From Terriglobia bacterium (GTDB lineage Bacteria; Acidobacteriota; Terriglobia; Terriglobales; Acidobacteriaceae), in NCBI GenBank assembly GCA_020073185.1, contig JAIQFT010000019.1:1-64000 (forward strand): DNA of 64,000 nucleotides, written 5' to 3'. Under the pieces are notes generated by a model. It searched no databases, was not told the DNA's origin, and saw nothing but the letters and a program-made list of their open reading frames with translations. Made by a program: the position numbers and the translations under genes. Positions 62,967 to 64,000 of this stretch are shown here, in pieces. Within the stretch, counting starts at the first letter, position 1. Each line of letters begins with the position of its first letter.

Positions 62967-64000
62967 ATGTCCAGTCCTACTATGGAAGCCGTCGAAACTA
63001 GCGGCGGCGAGATGAGGAACCGCAAGCTGGCGGCCTGGATCGAGCAAGTCGCGCAACTGTGCAAGCCCGACAAGGTGCACGTCTGCGACGGCTCGCCCGA
63101 GGAATACCAGGCGATGCTGCGGCTGATGATCACCGGCGGCACCGCCATTGCCATGAACCCCCAGAAGCGGCCGAACAGCATTTTTGTGCGCTCCAATCCG
63201 GCCGACGTCGCGCGCGTGGAGGACCGCACCTTCATCTGCGCCAAGACCAAGGATGAGGCCGGCCCCACCAACAACTGGGAAGATCCGGCGAAAATGAGAG
63301 AGCGGCTCACCCAACTGTACAAAGGCTCGATGGCCGGCCGCACCATGTACGTGATTCCCTACAGCATGGGCCCCATCGGATCGCCGATCGCCAAAGTCGG
63401 CGTCGAAATCACCGATTCTCCCTACGTGGTCGCCAACATGCACATCATGGCGCGCGTCGGCACCAAGGTCCTGGACGTGCTGGGCACCGACGGCGAGTTC
63501 GTCAAGGGCCTGCACTCGGTGGGCGCGCCGCTCGGCCCCAACGATCAGGATTCCCCATGGCCGTGCAACGGCGAGCACAAGTACATCTGCCACTTCCCCG
63601 ACACTCGAGAAATCTGGTCTTACGGCTCCGGCTACGGCGGCAACGCCCTGCTCGGCAAGAAGTGCCACGCGCTGCGCATCGCCTCGGTACAGGCGCGCGA
63701 CGAGGGCTGGATGGCCGAGCACATGCTCATCCTCAAGCTCACCAATCCCGAGGGCCAGGTAAAGTACATCACCGGCGCCTTCCCTTCGGCGTGCGGCAAG
63801 ACCAATTTGGCAATGCTGATCCCCACCATCCCAGGATGGACGGTGGAGACCATCGGCGACGACATCGCGTGGATGAAGTTTGGCGGCGACGGCCGTTTGT
63901 ACGCCATCAACCCCGAAGCTGGCTTCTTCGGCGTGGCCCCCGGCACCAGCATGCAGTCCAACGCCAACGCCATGCTGTCGGTGACCAAGAACTCCATCTT
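62967..64000 (+). CDS. pckG: phosphoenolpyruvate carboxykinase (GTP), 3' end outside the window
   Basis: The first 344 or so codons of GTP-dependent PEP carboxykinase, which converts oxaloacetate to PEP with GTP at the start of gluconeogenesis. The visible signature is the P-loop [12 protein letters not shown] (about 271-282), whose Cys is characteristic of the GTP type, and [10 protein letters not shown] after it. Upstream are [13 protein letters not shown] and [11 protein letters not shown]. The ATG at 62967 has GGGAG ten bases upstream. The frame is open to the window edge. Confidence 0.95.
   Translation, partial: MSSPTMEAVETSGGEMRNRKLAAWIEQVAQLCKPDKVHVCDGSPEEYQAMLRLMITGGTAIAMNPQKRPNSIFVRSNPADVARVEDRTFICAKTKDEAGPTNNWEDPAKMRERLTQLYKGSMAGRTMYVIPYSMGPIGSPIAKVGVEITDSPYVVANMHIMARVGTKVLDVLGTDGEFVKGLHSVGAPLGPNDQDSPWPCNGEHKYICHFPDTREIWSYGSGYGGNALLGKKCHALRIASVQARDEGWMAEHMLILKLTNPEGQVKYITGAFPSACGKTNLAMLIPTIPGWTVETIGDDIAWMKFGGDGRLYAINPEAGFFGVAPGTSMQSNANAMLSVTKNSI

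Overview
The window looks like a chromosomal segment of an Acidobacteriota bacterium (class Terriglobia or a close relative), probably from a draft genome or metagenome bin. This is inferred from gene content. The DNA is GC-rich and genes are dense on both strands. It carries many TPR proteins, CRTAC1/UnbV beta-propeller proteins, an Oar-type TonB-dependent receptor, an alternative complex III plus caa3 oxidase operon, and several families of hairpin-rich intergenic repeats. I saw no tRNA, rRNA, CRISPR array, insertion sequence or prophage gene.

Layout. 1-1.4 kb: 3' part of an S9 prolyl-oligopeptidase-type peptidase. 1.5-9.5 kb (minus strand): a tightly packed three-gene unit of a membrane multiheme cytochrome with TPRs, a CRTAC1 propeller, and a TPR-propeller fusion with a large unassigned C-terminal region. 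9.6-11 kb: an amidase. 11.2-19.2 kb (plus): a TPR/CRTAC1 pair, an Oar-like TonB-dependent receptor ending in a clear terminator, and a TPR lipoprotein-like protein. 19.3-26.3 kb: three sulfatase-like/TPR fusion proteins and an EamA transporter. 26.4-29.3 kb (minus): an alkaline-phosphatase-superfamily enzyme, a PhoU-like protein and a zinc-ribbon protein.

29.4-42.4 kb (minus): the respiratory core, read as actA-B-C-D-E-F, an unassigned membrane protein, sco, coxB, coxA, coxC, coxD. Quinol oxidised by alternative complex III would reduce the caa3-type oxidase, whose subunit II carries its own cytochrome c domain. The subunit I motif YSHPAVY places it in the A2 type of heme-copper oxidases. 42.9-53.8 kb: aldehyde dehydrogenase, a secreted NTR-domain protein, a DUF3857/transglutaminase/TPR protein, a HEAT-like protein flanked by hairpin repeats, and a CoA ligase/GNAT fusion.

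54.3-64 kb (mostly plus): a housekeeping run of a 51-residue membrane peptide, purM, purN, dut, tyrS, a diacylglycerol-kinase-like gene, sppA, an HU/IHF gene, pgeF (minus) and the start of GTP-type PEP carboxykinase.

The most interesting candidates are the cytochrome/CRTAC1 module at 1.5-9.5 kb, the three sulfatase-like proteins with threonine at the nucleophile position, and the interspersed repeat families, one of which forms a roughly 107-bp element with terminal inverted repeats.
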